This document shows, one piece after another, positions 1-8,139 of a stretch of 64,000 nt of DNA. The stretch spans positions 1-64,000 of the forward strand of contig NZ_FOCF01000012.1 of NCBI RefSeq assembly GCF_900110035.1. Reading direction: 5' to 3'. The position numbers and the translations under genes are program-made. The notes under the pieces were generated by a model. It was given only the letters and a program-made list of their open reading frames with translations. It had not been told where the DNA came from and did no database searches. Origin of the DNA: Sphingomonas gellani. GTDB lineage: Bacteria; Pseudomonadota; Alphaproteobacteria; Sphingomonadales; Sphingomonadaceae. Every line of letters begins with the position of its first letter. Position 1 is the first letter of the stretch.

Positions 1-582
1 TGAGTAGAGGGTTCGGCCGTTTTCGGTGGCAACGAGCAATTCCGTGGCGCTGGGGTTCTGCCGAGCGTCATGTAGCGTCTGCATAAGGGCTCGCCCCAAG
101 CCTCTCCGGCGGTGGTCAGGCTCCGTTATGATCCGATCGTACACGAAGACGTCGTTGGTTTCTGCCGCGTAACCGCTTGCTGCAAGCGCGCCTGCCTCTG
201 TGAATACCCGTGCTTCCGACACCATGCCGGTTCGCTTGACCTCAATCGTGTATCCAAGCGGCAGATGTCCGATGGGGGCTTTGGATGCAGCCCGCATGAA
301 ATAGCCGGGAGCGTGCAGCTTCCAGCCGCTCGGGAGGGCTGATTGCAGATCATCGGCCGTGCCGCACAGCTTCAATAAATAGCGGGAATCGCTGATGGAA
401 CGAGCAAGGTGTTCGAGGCCGGAGCTTGCCTTGGGGAACACCCAGCGAGCAATTTCAGCATCCGAATTAGTATCGACGCGGAAGCCGCCGTGGTCCGGGA
501 TCGGCAACGGCAACCCACGAGCGATTGATCTGGCCGAAAGCCATGCTTCCAGAACCGCAGGATCAACGCCTTGGTTGTTCAT
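1..582 (-). CDS. GNAT family N-acetyltransferase, 3' end cut by the window edge
   Basis: This is an open minus-strand frame that runs off the left edge without a stop. Near the truncated end it reads RRGLGRALMQTLHDARQ, the acetyl-CoA-binding motif A (R/Q-x-x-G-x-G/A) of GNAT acetyltransferases, followed by a beta strand (ATELLVATENG). The upstream half carries a PIPDHGGFRVDT stretch that I associate with a sphingomonad GNAT subfamily. The substrate is unknown. ATGs in frame lie at 645, 594 and 582. I chose 582 because a start at 645 would lie in the dispersed repeat and hairpin at 631-695, but no ribosome binding site decides between 594 and 582. Confidence 0.75.
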   Translation of the reverse strand, partial: MNNQGVDPAVLEAWLSARSIARGLPLPIPDHGGFRVDTNSDAEIARWVFPKASSGLEHLARSISDSRYLLKLCGTADDLQSALPSGWKLHAPGYFMRAASKAPIGHLPLGYTIEVKRTGMVSEARVFTEAGALAASGYAAETNDVFVYDRIITEPDHRRRGLGRALMQTLHDARQNPSATELLVATENGRTLYS

Positions 583-630
583 AGCCCACTGCATAGCGAG
601 CTGGTCGGCAAAATCCCATTCGACCCTCGT

Positions 631-695
631 TTCCCGATCAACCATCCCATCCGAGACGGCGTCGGCCGTCTCGCTGGCCGTTCGTTTTTGGGAAC
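631..695. repeat. Dispersed intergenic repeat unit with perfect hairpin
   Basis: It contains TTCCCGATCAAC (631-642), the reverse complement of the GTTGATCGGGAA core that recurs elsewhere in this window, then a perfect 8-bp stem GAGACGGC-GTCG-GCCGTCTC (653-672), then TTTTTGGGAACG. The same order (core, structured middle, TTTTGGGAACG) occurs in the 82-bp repeats near 2186 and 4532. Confidence 0.6.
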
Positions 696-758
696 GGCAA
701 GAAGCGCCCACTTGTCGACGTTGGGATGGGCGAGCATCACAGAATGCGGAGGGCGATC

Positions 759-1028
759 ATGATGTATTTGGTATTTGGATGCGACCCCGTTGGAGATCGT
801 GTTCTCTGGGAAGAGGACGAGGTGCACGGGAATACCATGTCGGTCAGCCTCCCTCCGGATCTAGTCACGGATATGCTGGCTTGGAACGAGCAAATGGCCG
901 GCGCGGTGCTTGCAACTGCGGAGGCGACCAGCGCATTGGCTCGCCTAAATTCGGACGGCGCGAACCTCGCAAAGCGGATCGCGGCCGCAGTACCCGGCGG
1001 GGCAAAGGTTCGGTTCTTAAGTGAGTAG
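759..1028 (+). CDS. Small hypothetical protein
   Basis: A protein of 89 residues with no recognised domain. The start at 759 is supported by GGAGGG five bases upstream. The product starts with a hydrophobic strand (MMYLVFGCDP) and continues with an Ala-rich helical C-terminal half, and is probably cytoplasmic. It stands alone, divergent from the GNAT gene, with the dispersed repeat between them. Confidence 0.6.
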   Translation: MMYLVFGCDPVGDRVLWEEDEVHGNTMSVSLPPDLVTDMLAWNEQMAGAVLATAEATSALARLNSDGANLAKRIAAAVPGGAKVRFLSE

Positions 1029-1144
1029 AGTGACCGTCCGACATCGCCCACACCCAGCCGTAGCAGCGCCCACCAGGCAATCCTGATTGCCGCCCCTCGT
1101 TCACGTGCTAGAACTTGGTGGGATTTAGAAACAGGAGACGCTCA

Positions 1145-1615
1145 ATGATTGGCCTCCTACTAGTTGCGGCAGCTTCAACAGCTTTCTGTCCGGTAGAGCG
1201 GGCGAAGTATGCTTTCCGCAATGATCCAAGCGTGATCGCTTATTTTCGCTCTGTTGATAGCGGTCCAGATTGGCCGAGCCACATTGCTTTAGCAGTACAC
1301 TATAAGGAAACAGGAAGAACCTTTTGGTGGCTGCCATGGAACGGCGGCTCGGACGGCCTGCAAAACGTAGCCTCTACGGAAGACATTACAGCGAAGGATT
1401 GGAGACCTCCAGACCCAGATGGGGGACCTCGCCCCTTCGGAGACCGGCAGTATATCGTCACTGACGACGCCTATAATATTATGAACCATGTTCCGACGTT
1501 GGGAGAGCGTGCACCAGCTCACATGCTTTTCCCAAATTCCGCAGGTTCTGGGGATACTGCCTTCCTAAACAGACAGTTCTTCGACTTCGTAGGTTGCCGT
1601 AAGCCCGGCGAGTAG
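1145..1615 (+). CDS. Putative exported protein of unknown function
   Basis: The product is 156 residues. The start at 1145 has AGGAGA seven bases upstream. It begins MIGLLLVAAASTAFC, a short hydrophobic segment that could be a signal peptide; the Cys at its end is not in a standard lipobox. The remainder is polar and Trp-rich (TFWWLPWNGG) and I recognise no family. G+C looks lower than in the flanking genes, suggesting possible recent acquisition. Confidence 0.6.
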   Translation: MIGLLLVAAASTAFCPVERAKYAFRNDPSVIAYFRSVDSGPDWPSHIALAVHYKETGRTFWWLPWNGGSDGLQNVASTEDITAKDWRPPDPDGGPRPFGDRQYIVTDDAYNIMNHVPTLGERAPAHMLFPNSAGSGDTAFLNRQFFDFVGCRKPGE

Positions 1616-1660
1616 TAGTCCCGAATGGGAACGCGTAAGCGGACGGTCCGCTTTCCGATG

Positions 1661-1978
1661 TCACATTTCGTTCTCGGGATCCCAGTGTCGAATGGTTCGC
1701 GCGATGGGCATTCCGAGGCTTCGCCCGTCCAGCCACTCAACATTCCGCCCATCCATGTTCCGCGCGGCTAACAGATTTGCGTGTGCGCCCATCATGGCAA
1801 GCAAAACGGCCTGCACTTCGTCGACACCGCCGACCCTGTGGCCCGCGACGCCCTCAGGCCAGTCAATCTCATATCGGCAGAAGAAGCTCCCACCATCCTC
1901 TTCCGGTCTCAGAAAACGGCACTCGGCATCGCGTCCATCAACTTTGAACGTGCGTCGCACAATCACCCGATCGATCAC
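1661..1978 (-). CDS. Small hypothetical protein, DUF6968-like
   Basis: A 105-residue protein. The pattern of a basic beta hairpin (VIVRRTFKVDGR), a FFCRYEI strand and a GVDEVQAVLLAMMGAHANLL helix resembles small immunity-like or DUF6968-type proteins of proteobacteria, recalled without a search. No signal peptide or membrane segment is present. It is convergent with the upstream plus-strand gene. Confidence 0.6.
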   Translation of the reverse strand: MIDRVIVRRTFKVDGRDAECRFLRPEEDGGSFFCRYEIDWPEGVAGHRVGGVDEVQAVLLAMMGAHANLLAARNMDGRNVEWLDGRSLGMPIARTIRHWDPENEM

Positions 1979-2185
1979 TCGCAGCTCCCCTCGTCGAGAT
2001 CGTAGCGCCCTTTCCTAGGGCTGTAATTAGGCAGTCTGCCGGCCGACCGTCCCCCCGCCCGACGGAGGTGGCCGGACGCTTACGGCTCGCGCGTAGGCAG
2101 GGCAGTTTATGGCTATCTGGACAATTCCGCCTGACGATCAGGCGTTCGGTCCTTGCACAAGGATGAGGGCGGCTTTCCCGAAATT

Positions 2186-2267
2186 CGATCGTTGATCGGG
2201 AATGGAGGCGGCTTCCCAAAACCTGTTGGAGTCGATTTTGGGAACGCCACTTGAGCAGGTGGAGGTG
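2186..2267. repeat. 82-bp inverted duplication, left arm
   Basis: This segment is almost identical (one single-base length difference) to the reverse complement of 4532-4614. It contains the GTTGATCGGGAA core at 2191-2202 and TTTTGGGAACG near 2236. It ends eleven bases before the 3' end of the LuxR/DUF4019 gene. No coding function is seen between 1979 and 2277. Confidence 0.85.
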
Positions 2268-2277
2268 CAGCGGCGCC

Positions 2278-3102
2278 CTACTTGATGAAGTATCCTGCGA
2301 CCTTCCATCCGTCGCTCTCGTGAGCGAGCGTGATGGTCTCGATAGAACCGGGTTTGTGGGCGAAGTCTGTCCGGAACTGGATGACTTCATAGTCTCCGGG
2401 TGGCACGCCAGGAAGCGAGTTGGTCTTCGTAACGCTCTGGAAGGTGCGCGAGGACGCGGCTCCAAGCGGCAGGCGAACCGGCTGGATCGTCGTAGCCCAT
2501 TGTGACGCCGATATTTGGGATTTGAAAACGCCAGCGGCAGCGCGCCAGCTTGCTTCCCAATTTCCCTTGTCCAGTAGGGCTAACCATTGGCGTGCCGCGC
2601 CTTGGCTCATCGAGGCAGACGCATCGACGGTCGTAATGCTCGATCCCGCACTATGCGCGGTCGACGTGGCATCCCCATGAAAAGCCGTCGCGAGGACAGC
2701 CGCTGCTATTAAAAGTGACATGACCAACATTCCTCCGCTGAGCCAGGCGAGCCGGTGAGCCGTGCCCTGCCGGTGGCCTGCCGGTGGAGCGGAGAGCACT
2801 TCGGCAGGGTTAGCGGTCACCCCCAAAAATTCGTCCCCAATGTGTTCGGGGTCAGCTCGCTCCGCCTCGGCAAGGAGCCTTGCCGCTTCGCGGCTGCTCG
2901 CGACGCACAATTTCCTGCGCGCATCGCGCAGCCGCTCGTTAATCGTGTGAACCGAAAGATCGAGGTGGCGAGCGATCGATTTCGCATCATACCCTCTGAG
3001 GAGCAGCCGTAGCGTTTCTCTCTCCCGCTCGGTCAGGGTCGCGATCCTATCGCGCACAGAGGCGGCCAGTTGCTTCATGCCGGCCACATTAGGATGCGAC
3101 AT
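2278..3102 (-). CDS. LuxR-type HTH regulator with one membrane helix and a C-terminal DUF4019 domain
   Basis: This 274-residue protein has three parts. Residues about 20-80 are a LuxR/GerE-type helix-turn-helix (LTERERETLRLLLRGYDAKSIARHLDLSVHTINERL). Residues about 120-145 form one transmembrane helix. Residues about 165-274 match the DUF4019 pattern (AARQWLALLDKGNWEASW, then two beta strands ending in GWKVAGYFIK). The layout predicts a cytoplasmic DNA-binding head and a periplasmic sensor domain, a membrane-tethered one-component regulator. Its ligand and targets are unknown. The gene and the adjacent IS3 element sit inside an inverted duplication. Confidence 0.85.
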   Translation of the reverse strand: MSHPNVAGMKQLAASVRDRIATLTERERETLRLLLRGYDAKSIARHLDLSVHTINERLRDARRKLCVASSREAARLLAEAERADPEHIGDEFLGVTANPAEVLSAPPAGHRQGTAHRLAWLSGGMLVMSLLIAAAVLATAFHGDATSTAHSAGSSITTVDASASMSQGAARQWLALLDKGNWEASWRAAAGVFKSQISASQWATTIQPVRLPLGAASSRTFQSVTKTNSLPGVPPGDYEVIQFRTDFAHKPGSIETITLAHESDGWKVAGYFIK

Positions 3103-3309
3103 AACGGCTCGCTACCTGCCAGTGACCGTAAGTGGTCCAACCGGCCTTTCCCAGAAAGGAAGGTTCAGCGAGATGGCCGGCGCGTCCCCGTTAGAATCGA
3201 ATTTCGGGAATGTCCGGCTTGGGTGGTTAGCGGACTTCAGGGTCGGACGAGATCTGCCGACTGTTCAGCAGCCGCTTTCGCCGTAGCCACAGTCCTCTAC
3301 CGGCTAGCA

Positions 3310-3313
3310 CACC
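3310..3313. repeat. Target-site duplication of IS3 (left copy, CACC)
   Basis: CACC at 3310-3313 directly precedes the left terminus of the IS and is repeated at 4532-4535 directly after the right terminus. A 4-bp duplication fits the 3-5 bp usual for IS3-family elements. Confidence 0.7.
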
Positions 3314-3339
3314 TGACGTGCTCCCCGAAGCTCTACCAG

Positions 3340-4218
3340 TCATAACTGGAGTCCGGGGTTGGTATGGTGCCCCTCGGGGCGGTGTTGCACAACCCATCTG
3401 GCAGCATCGGCGGGCGTCAGCCCGCCAACACCGCTATGCGGTCGCACGTGGTTGTAGTCGTCGCGCCAGAGCCGCAGCACCGAGCGGGCATGGCCGAGCG
3501 ACACGAACAGCGTCTCGTTGAGGCACTCGTCACGCAGTCGGCCATTGAAGCTCTCGACGTAACCGCTCTGCTGCGATTTGCCGGGTGCGATGTAGTGCCA
3601 CTCGACCGGGCGTTCCTGCGTCCATCTCAGGATCGCTAGGCTGGTCAGCTCGGTGCCGTTGTCGCTGACAATCATCAGCGGCGGCGCGCCCCTAGCCGCG
3701 ATGATGGCGTCGAGCTCGCGGGCGACACGCGCGCCTGACAATGAGGTGTCGACCACCAGCGCCAGGCACTCGCGCGTGAAGTCGTCGACTACCGCCAGGA
3801 TGCGGATGCGTCGGCCGCTGATCAGCGTGTCGCTGACGAAGTCGAGGCTCCACCGCTGGTTCGGTCCTTGCGGCAGCGTCATCGGCGCTCGGGTGCCCAT
3901 CGCTCGCTTACGGCCACGCCGGCGCCTGACCCGCAGGTTTTCCTCGCGGTACAGCCGCAGCAGCTTCTTGTGGTTCATGACCAGCCCCTCACGGGCCAGC
4001 ATGATCCCCAGCCGCCGGTAGCCGAAGCGCCGACGCTCGGCCGCGATCTCGCGCAGCCGCGACCGTAGGTCGCCATCATCACTACGCCGGGGCGCGTAGC
4101 GCACCGACGTTCGATCTACGCCGAAGATGGTACACGCCCGACGCTCGCTGATGCCGAACAACTGCCGAGCATGCTCGACAGCCTTCCGCCGAGCGGCGGG
4201 CTTCACCAGTTTTTTGCC
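3340..4218 (-). CDS. IS3 family transposase OrfB (DDE catalytic subunit, made by -1 frameshift)
   Basis: This is the catalytic half of the transposase. The rve/DDE integrase core shows the three acidic residues in [15 protein letters not shown] and YVESFNG, with the IS3-typical HTH_21 region ([15 protein letters not shown]) before it. It lies in the -1 frame relative to OrfA and joins it at the slippery A-AAA-AAC on the minus strand (4215-4209), so the active product is expected to be the OrfAB fusion. The C-terminal end (HHTNPGLQL) lies just inside the left inverted repeat. Confidence 0.92.
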   Translation of the reverse strand, partial: GKKLVKPAARRKAVEHARQLFGISERRACTIFGVDRTSVRYAPRRSDDGDLRSRLREIAAERRRFGYRRLGIMLAREGLVMNHKKLLRLYREENLRVRRRRGRKRAMGTRAPMTLPQGPNQRWSLDFVSDTLISGRRIRILAVVDDFTRECLALVVDTSLSGARVARELDAIIAARGAPPLMIVSDNGTELTSLAILRWTQERPVEWHYIAPGKSQQSGYVESFNGRLRDECLNETLFVSLGHARSVLRLWRDDYNHVRPHSGVGGLTPADAARWVVQHRPEGHHTNPGLQL

Positions 4219-4469
4219 GCGACTTCCTTCAGCACGGCATTGTCGAGCATGGCGTCGGCCAGCAGCCGTTTGAGCCGACCGTTCTCCTCCTCGAGCACCT
4301 TCAGCTTGCGCGCCTGCGACACGTCCATGCCGCCATACTTCGCTTTCCACGCGTACAACGTGGCACTGCTGATACCGTGCTTGCGGCACACGTCGGCGGT
4401 CTTCATCCCGCCCTCCTGCTCGCGCAGCACCGCGATGATCTGCTCCTCGCTGAACCTGGTCTTCTTCAC
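4203..4469 (-). CDS. IS3 family transposase OrfA (HTH subunit)
   Basis: An 88-residue DNA-binding subunit of the IS407-type. A helix-turn-helix ([20 protein letters not shown] to [13 protein letters not shown]) is followed by a leucine zipper-like coiled coil ([20 protein letters not shown]). A GTG start at 4469 is preceded by GAGGAGA. The stop follows directly after the frameshift heptamer. On its own OrfA usually acts as a repressor, and it is the N-terminus of OrfAB. Confidence 0.92.
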   Translation of the reverse strand: MKKTRFSEEQIIAVLREQEGGMKTADVCRKHGISSATLYAWKAKYGGMDVSQARKLKVLEEENGRLKRLLADAMLDNAVLKEVAAKNW

Positions 4470-4531
4470 GTCCGTCTCCTCACGAAGGCGGACTCTAGCT
4501 CAAAGTGGCGGAGTTTCAGGGGAGCACGTCA

Positions 4532-4614
4532 CACCTCCACCTGCTCAAGTGGCGTTCCCAAAAATCGACTCCAACAGGTTTTGGGAAGCCGCCTCCATTC
4601 CCGATCAACGATCG
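4532..4614. repeat. 82-bp inverted duplication, right arm
   Basis: This is the near-perfect reverse complement of 2186-2267. Its first four bases are the right CACC copy of the IS3 target duplication. It contains TTCCCGATCAAC at 4598-4609. The two arms lie about 2.3 kb apart in inverted orientation and could support inversion of the intervening segment. Confidence 0.85.
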
Positions 4615-4701
4615 ATTTCGAGAACGCCTATGCCGCCTCGATCGCCGGTCGTTTGCGGGAATGCGAGATCAGGTCCGAGGCCTCAGACCGCTAACTTGAA
4701 G

Positions 4702-4735
4702 TGACCAGCGGTCAGATACAAATGACCGCTGGTCA
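4702..4735. promoter_or_regulatory. Perfect inverted-repeat operator upstream of the SDR-TetR operon
   Basis: TGACCAGCGGTCA (4702-4714) and its exact reverse complement TGACCGCTGGTCA (4723-4735) are separated by eight bases, and each half is itself a near palindrome. It lies 14 bases before the GTG start of the SDR gene. The most likely ligand is the TetR-family protein encoded second in the operon (5520-6179). Confidence 0.8.
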
Positions 4736-4749
4736 ATAAGGAGGATGGT

Positions 4750-5523
4750 GTGGCAACGAGTGGATCATGGGCGGTCGTCACGGGTGCTTCCGGCGGCCTC
4801 GGAGCGGCGCTTGCACGGGAGCTGGCGAAGCGGGGTTACAATCTCGTGCTGTCCGCACGGCGGCAGGAGGCGATGGACACGCTCGCGGCAGAGCTTCGCA
4901 CTGCTCACGGTATCGCGACGCGGGTGATCGTCGCCGATCTCGCCGATCGGGCAAGCGTTACTGCACTCGCCGCCGACATCGCGGATCTGGACGTCGAGGT
5001 GCTGGCCAACAACGCGGGCTATGGACTGCATGGTGATTTCATGGACATGCAGCCGGACGCGGTGACCGCCATGCTCGAGGTGGACGTGATCGCGCCGACG
5101 TTGCTCACCCGCCTTCTTGCCGAGCGGATGGTGGCACGGGGTGGCGGCCGCATCCTGCTTGTGGCGAGCCTTACCGCGTTTCAGCCGATTCCCAGCTATG
5201 CCGCCTACGCCGCGGCAAAAGCCTATGTGCGCTCGTTCGGCGAAGCGCTCCACGTCGAGTTCGCCCCCAGGAAGGTCCATGTGACCGTGCTTTCGCCGGG
5301 TTTGATGGACACAGGCTTCCTCAGCACTGCCGGACAGGAGTCCAGCGCGTCGCTGCGCCGGATGATGAGCCCCGTCGCAGGTACGGCGAAGCTCGGGGTG
5401 GATGCGCTGTTCAAGGGCCGTGCAAGCGTGATCGCGGGTATGGCCAATCGCGTGATTGCGCTCGCGAACCGGTTTACGCCACGCATGGTGCAGGCGAAGG
5501 TCGCCGGGCGGATGATGCGATGA
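4750..5523 (+). CDS. Short-chain dehydrogenase/reductase
   Basis: A classical SDR of 257 residues. It shows the Rossmann motif TGASGGLG (residues about 11-18), the NNAG motif in VLANNAGYG, a catalytic Ser in LLVASLTAF, and the YxxxK pair in YAAYAAAKAYVRSF. The C-terminus suits an acyl- or ketone-type substrate, but the substrate cannot be read. It has a GTG start with AAGGAGGA a few bases upstream. The stop overlaps the start of the TetR gene (ATGA), so the two form an autoregulated operon under the palindrome at 4702-4735. Confidence 0.92.
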   Translation: MATSGSWAVVTGASGGLGAALARELAKRGYNLVLSARRQEAMDTLAAELRTAHGIATRVIVADLADRASVTALAADIADLDVEVLANNAGYGLHGDFMDMQPDAVTAMLEVDVIAPTLLTRLLAERMVARGGGRILLVASLTAFQPIPSYAAYAAAKAYVRSFGEALHVEFAPRKVHVTVLSPGLMDTGFLSTAGQESSASLRRMMSPVAGTAKLGVDALFKGRASVIAGMANRVIALANRFTPRMVQAKVAGRMMR

Positions 5524-6179
5524 GGACGGCGGGCGTACGGCGGGCGCGCGACGCGGACGGCAAGGCGGCACGGCGCGAGGTGATCCTGCGCGCCGCCGAA
5601 CAAGCGTTCGCAAAGACCGGCGATGCGCTTCCCACCGTCGCCGAGGTGGCCGCAGGGGCGGGGCTGGCGAAGGGCACGGTGTACCTCTACTTCGCTTCGC
5701 AAGCTGAGATTTATCTGGCTTTGCTGCTGGAGGGGTGGAGCGCTGTGCTTGCCCGCGTCGCGGCGGCGGCAGGCGCGTCCCCCACCGATGCCGGCCGGAT
5801 CGTGACGGCGCTGGCTGCCGCGCTTGGCGAGCGGCCTGATCTGCTCAGGTTGGACAGCTTCGGCGCTGTTTTGGAGAAGCAGGCCGATCCAGATGCTCTG
5901 CGGGTGTTCAAGACGGCCTTGACGGCGCGCATCGCGGAGGCTGCGCAGAGCATTGAGCAAGCGCTTGATCTGCCGGCGACCGGGGCCGAGCGATTGCTGA
6001 TGAACAGCTATGCATTCGCACGCGGACTGTGGCAGGCATTCGGTGGGGCAGACCCATCGTTGCTGATTGACGGACAGACGAGGGCGCGGATGCATCCTCC
6101 GTTCATGCCGGAGCTGAAGCGGGCGCTATTGGCATACTGGCGGGGCGAGGCGAACACGGATCAGCGGTCCGAGAGTTGA
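5520..6179 (+). CDS. TetR/AcrR family transcriptional regulator
   Basis: A 219-residue regulator with an N-terminal TetR helix-turn-helix (VILRAAEQAFAKTGDALPTV to AGLAKGTVYLYFASQAEIY, residues about 22-65) and an all-helical ligand-binding domain. It is translationally coupled to the upstream SDR by a 4-bp overlap. It is the obvious candidate repressor for the perfect inverted repeat in front of the operon, with the SDR substrate or product as possible inducer. Confidence 0.9.
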   Translation: MRTAGVRRARDADGKAARREVILRAAEQAFAKTGDALPTVAEVAAGAGLAKGTVYLYFASQAEIYLALLLEGWSAVLARVAAAAGASPTDAGRIVTALAAALGERPDLLRLDSFGAVLEKQADPDALRVFKTALTARIAEAAQSIEQALDLPATGAERLLMNSYAFARGLWQAFGGADPSLLIDGQTRARMHPPFMPELKRALLAYWRGEANTDQRSES

Positions 6180-6227
6180 TGCCGGATGCGCCGAACACGT
6201 CGTTGGTGGGAAGCGATCCTTGGTCGG

Positions 6228-6899
6228 TTACCGGATGCTTTCGATGCCGGCCAGGACAAGGTTTACACCGGCAAGGAACTGCTCGCGGTCGTCGTGTCCG
6301 GGCAGTTGCGCCGCCAGGTGATGCACGAACGGATATTCGGCTAAATCGAGCTGGGTCCACCTCTCGGCAATGGCGGCGAGATAGACGCTTCGCTCCGTTC
6401 CCCGCGGCAGGCGTTCGGCGGCGGCGTGCTGTGCCGCCACGCCAAGGATGCAATTCAAGAGCGCGGTGGTGGCATTGAACAATGCACTCTCGGGCACACC
6501 GAGCGCCTGAACCTGCCTGCCAATGCCTTCCAATATCCGCAGCAGCCCTTGCTGCCAGGGATCGCCCGACAACTGGGCGCCAATCCATGGGTGAGCCTCG
6601 ATGGCATCGAACATACCCAGCGCGACAGTGCGGATCGCGTCATGGTTAAGCGTGGATCGCTCTGCCACTTCGGCCATGACGCTGGCGAGGATATGGTCGG
6701 TGGCCGCAGCAAGCAGCGCCTGCTTGTCGGCGACATGCCAGTAGATCGCGCCACTGCCCGTCGCGAGCCGCGTAGCAAGCGCGCGAAAGGTCAGGGCGCG
6801 TTCGCCCTCGGCGTCCAGGATATGGATCGCCGCCTCCACGATCCGCTCCTTCGACAATGCTTCGGTGCGCCGGTCGGTGCGCTTGGTGCTGAGTGCCAT
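6228..6899 (-). CDS. TetR family repressor, divergent from Tet(X)-like monooxygenase
   Basis: A 223-residue regulator with a TetR HTH at residues about 17-62 (RIVEAAIHILDAEGERALTF, then GSGAIYWHVADKQALL). The WHVADK form of the recognition helix and the overall length resemble the TetR(B)/tetracycline-repressor branch with a TetR_C-type domain. The gene is divergent from the flavin monooxygenase at 6980 and shares an 80-bp intergenic region holding two TGGAA-N5-TTCCA sites. This is the same arrangement as tetR with its target gene. Confidence 0.88.
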   Translation of the reverse strand: MALSTKRTDRRTEALSKERIVEAAIHILDAEGERALTFRALATRLATGSGAIYWHVADKQALLAAATDHILASVMAEVAERSTLNHDAIRTVALGMFDAIEAHPWIGAQLSGDPWQQGLLRILEGIGRQVQALGVPESALFNATTALLNCILGVAAQHAAAERLPRGTERSVYLAAIAERWTQLDLAEYPFVHHLAAQLPGHDDREQFLAGVNLVLAGIESIR

Positions 6900-6918
6900 G
6901 ACGCTCCCTTGACAGATC

Positions 6919-6960
6919 TGGAACCGTGTTCCAACAGCGCGAGAATGGAATGTTGTTCCA
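6919..6960. promoter_or_regulatory. Two 15-bp palindromic operators between TetR and the monooxygenase
   Basis: TGGAACCGTGTTCCA (6919-6933) and TGGAATGTTGTTCCA (6946-6960) share the form TGGAA-N5-TTCCA and are spaced 27 bp centre to centre. A TTGACA at 6909-6914 could be a -35 box reading toward the monooxygenase, placing both sites over or just after the promoter. Confidence 0.8.
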
Positions 6961-6979
6961 GCGGCTCTGGAAGGTAGTT

Positions 6980-8110
6980 ATGACCACTCACGTGACGATC
7001 GTTGGGGCGGGCCTGGGTGGTCTCGTCCTGGCGCGTGTCCTCCACATTCACGGCATCGCTGCCACGATCTACGAGTCCGAAGCGGGTGCGATGGCGCGCA
7101 GTCAGGGCGGCCAGCTCGACATTCACGAAGAGGATGGGCAGGTCGCGCTTGCGATTGCCGGGCTCACGAACGAATTTCGCGCGATCATCCATCCCGGCGC
7201 AGAAGCGACCCGCGTGCTCGATCCGAGCGGCGCGGTGCTGCTCGACATTCCCGACAACGGCAGGGGCGGTCGTCCCGAAGTGCTGCGCGGTGACCTGCGG
7301 CGCATATTGCTGGAGTCGCTGCCTGACGAAACCATCCAGTGGGGCAAGAAGCTCACCAGCGTCACGGCGGTTGGCGAGGGGCGGCATGCACTGCGGTTCA
7401 CCGACGGATCCAGCGTGGTTACCAATCTTCTCGTCGGCGCCGACGGCGCCTGGTCGAAGGTCCGTCCGCTACTGTCTGATGCGGTACCGCAATATGCCGG
7501 CACGACCTTCATCGAGACGTATCTCCACGATGTCGACGCTCGGCATCCCGCGACGGCGCAAGCGGCCGGCATGGGCTCCCTGTTCGCCGTTGCGCCCGGG
7601 CAAAGCATCCTGGCACACCGCGAGGCGGGTGGCATCCTCCACACCTATGTTGCATTGAAAAGGTCGGCCGAGTGGATCGCAGGCCTGGACACCGATGACG
7701 CCGCCCCAGCTCTTGCGCGCGTCGCGGCGGAGTTCGGAGGCTGGGACCCTGCTCTCCTGGCTCTGATCACCCAAAGTGCGACAGCTCCTGTGGCGCGACC
7801 GCTCCACACGCTCCCAATGGGCCATCGATGGGACCGCGTGCGGGGAGTGACGCTGGTCGGGGATGCGGCACACCTCGCGCCGCCAGCAGGCGACGGCGCG
7901 AATCTGGCGCTGCTCGATGGTGCCGAGCTTGGCCTGGCGATCGCTGCAAATCCCGGCGACACCGAAACGGCACTCGCAACCTATGAGGCCGCGATGTTCC
8001 CGCGAGGCGCGAAAGCTGCGGCAGACGGACACGAAATGCTGGAGCTTTTGCTTGGCGAGCAGGCGCCAGCCCCGCTCGTCGAGTTCTTGTCCAAGGCCCT
8101 CGACGTGTGA
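6980..8110 (+). CDS. FAD-dependent monooxygenase of the Tet(X)/PHBH family
   Basis: A protein of 376 residues. It starts with the dinucleotide motif TIVGAGLGGLVLARVL, has GGQLDIHEEDGQVALAIAGL (compare GGTLDLHKGSGQEA in Tet(X)), EVLRGDLRRILLESLPDETIQWGKKL, and the second FAD motif GDAAHLAPPAGDGANLALLDG. The colinear match to Tet(X) recalled from memory is clear, but tetracycline activity is not implied, because many such enzymes act on other aromatics. The start at 6980 has GAAGGTAG upstream. It is likely controlled by the divergent TetR. Confidence 0.88.
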   Translation: MTTHVTIVGAGLGGLVLARVLHIHGIAATIYESEAGAMARSQGGQLDIHEEDGQVALAIAGLTNEFRAIIHPGAEATRVLDPSGAVLLDIPDNGRGGRPEVLRGDLRRILLESLPDETIQWGKKLTSVTAVGEGRHALRFTDGSSVVTNLLVGADGAWSKVRPLLSDAVPQYAGTTFIETYLHDVDARHPATAQAAGMGSLFAVAPGQSILAHREAGGILHTYVALKRSAEWIAGLDTDDAAPALARVAAEFGGWDPALLALITQSATAPVARPLHTLPMGHRWDRVRGVTLVGDAAHLAPPAGDGANLALLDGAELGLAIAANPGDTETALATYEAAMFPRGAKAAADGHEMLELLLGEQAPAPLVEFLSKALDV

Positions 8111-8139
8111 CTGGTCATGTCAGAGGCGGCGGTTGGGCA

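Larger units (their letters stand above)
3314..4531 (-). mobile_element. Complete IS3-family insertion sequence (IS407-like), 1218 bp
   Basis: The termini are inverted repeats beginning TGACGTGCTCCCC at both ends (3314-3326 and the complement of 4519-4531), with partial matching continuing inward for about 25 more bases. Both reading frames are intact, the frameshift signal is present, and a 4-bp target duplication (CACC) flanks the element, so it appears to be a recent and potentially active insertion. It landed exactly at the outer end of the right arm of the 82-bp inverted duplication. Confidence 0.92.

Noticed and set aside
4765..5613. 282-residue minus-strand frame
   Set aside because: It is antisense to the SDR gene, whose catalytic motifs are complete.
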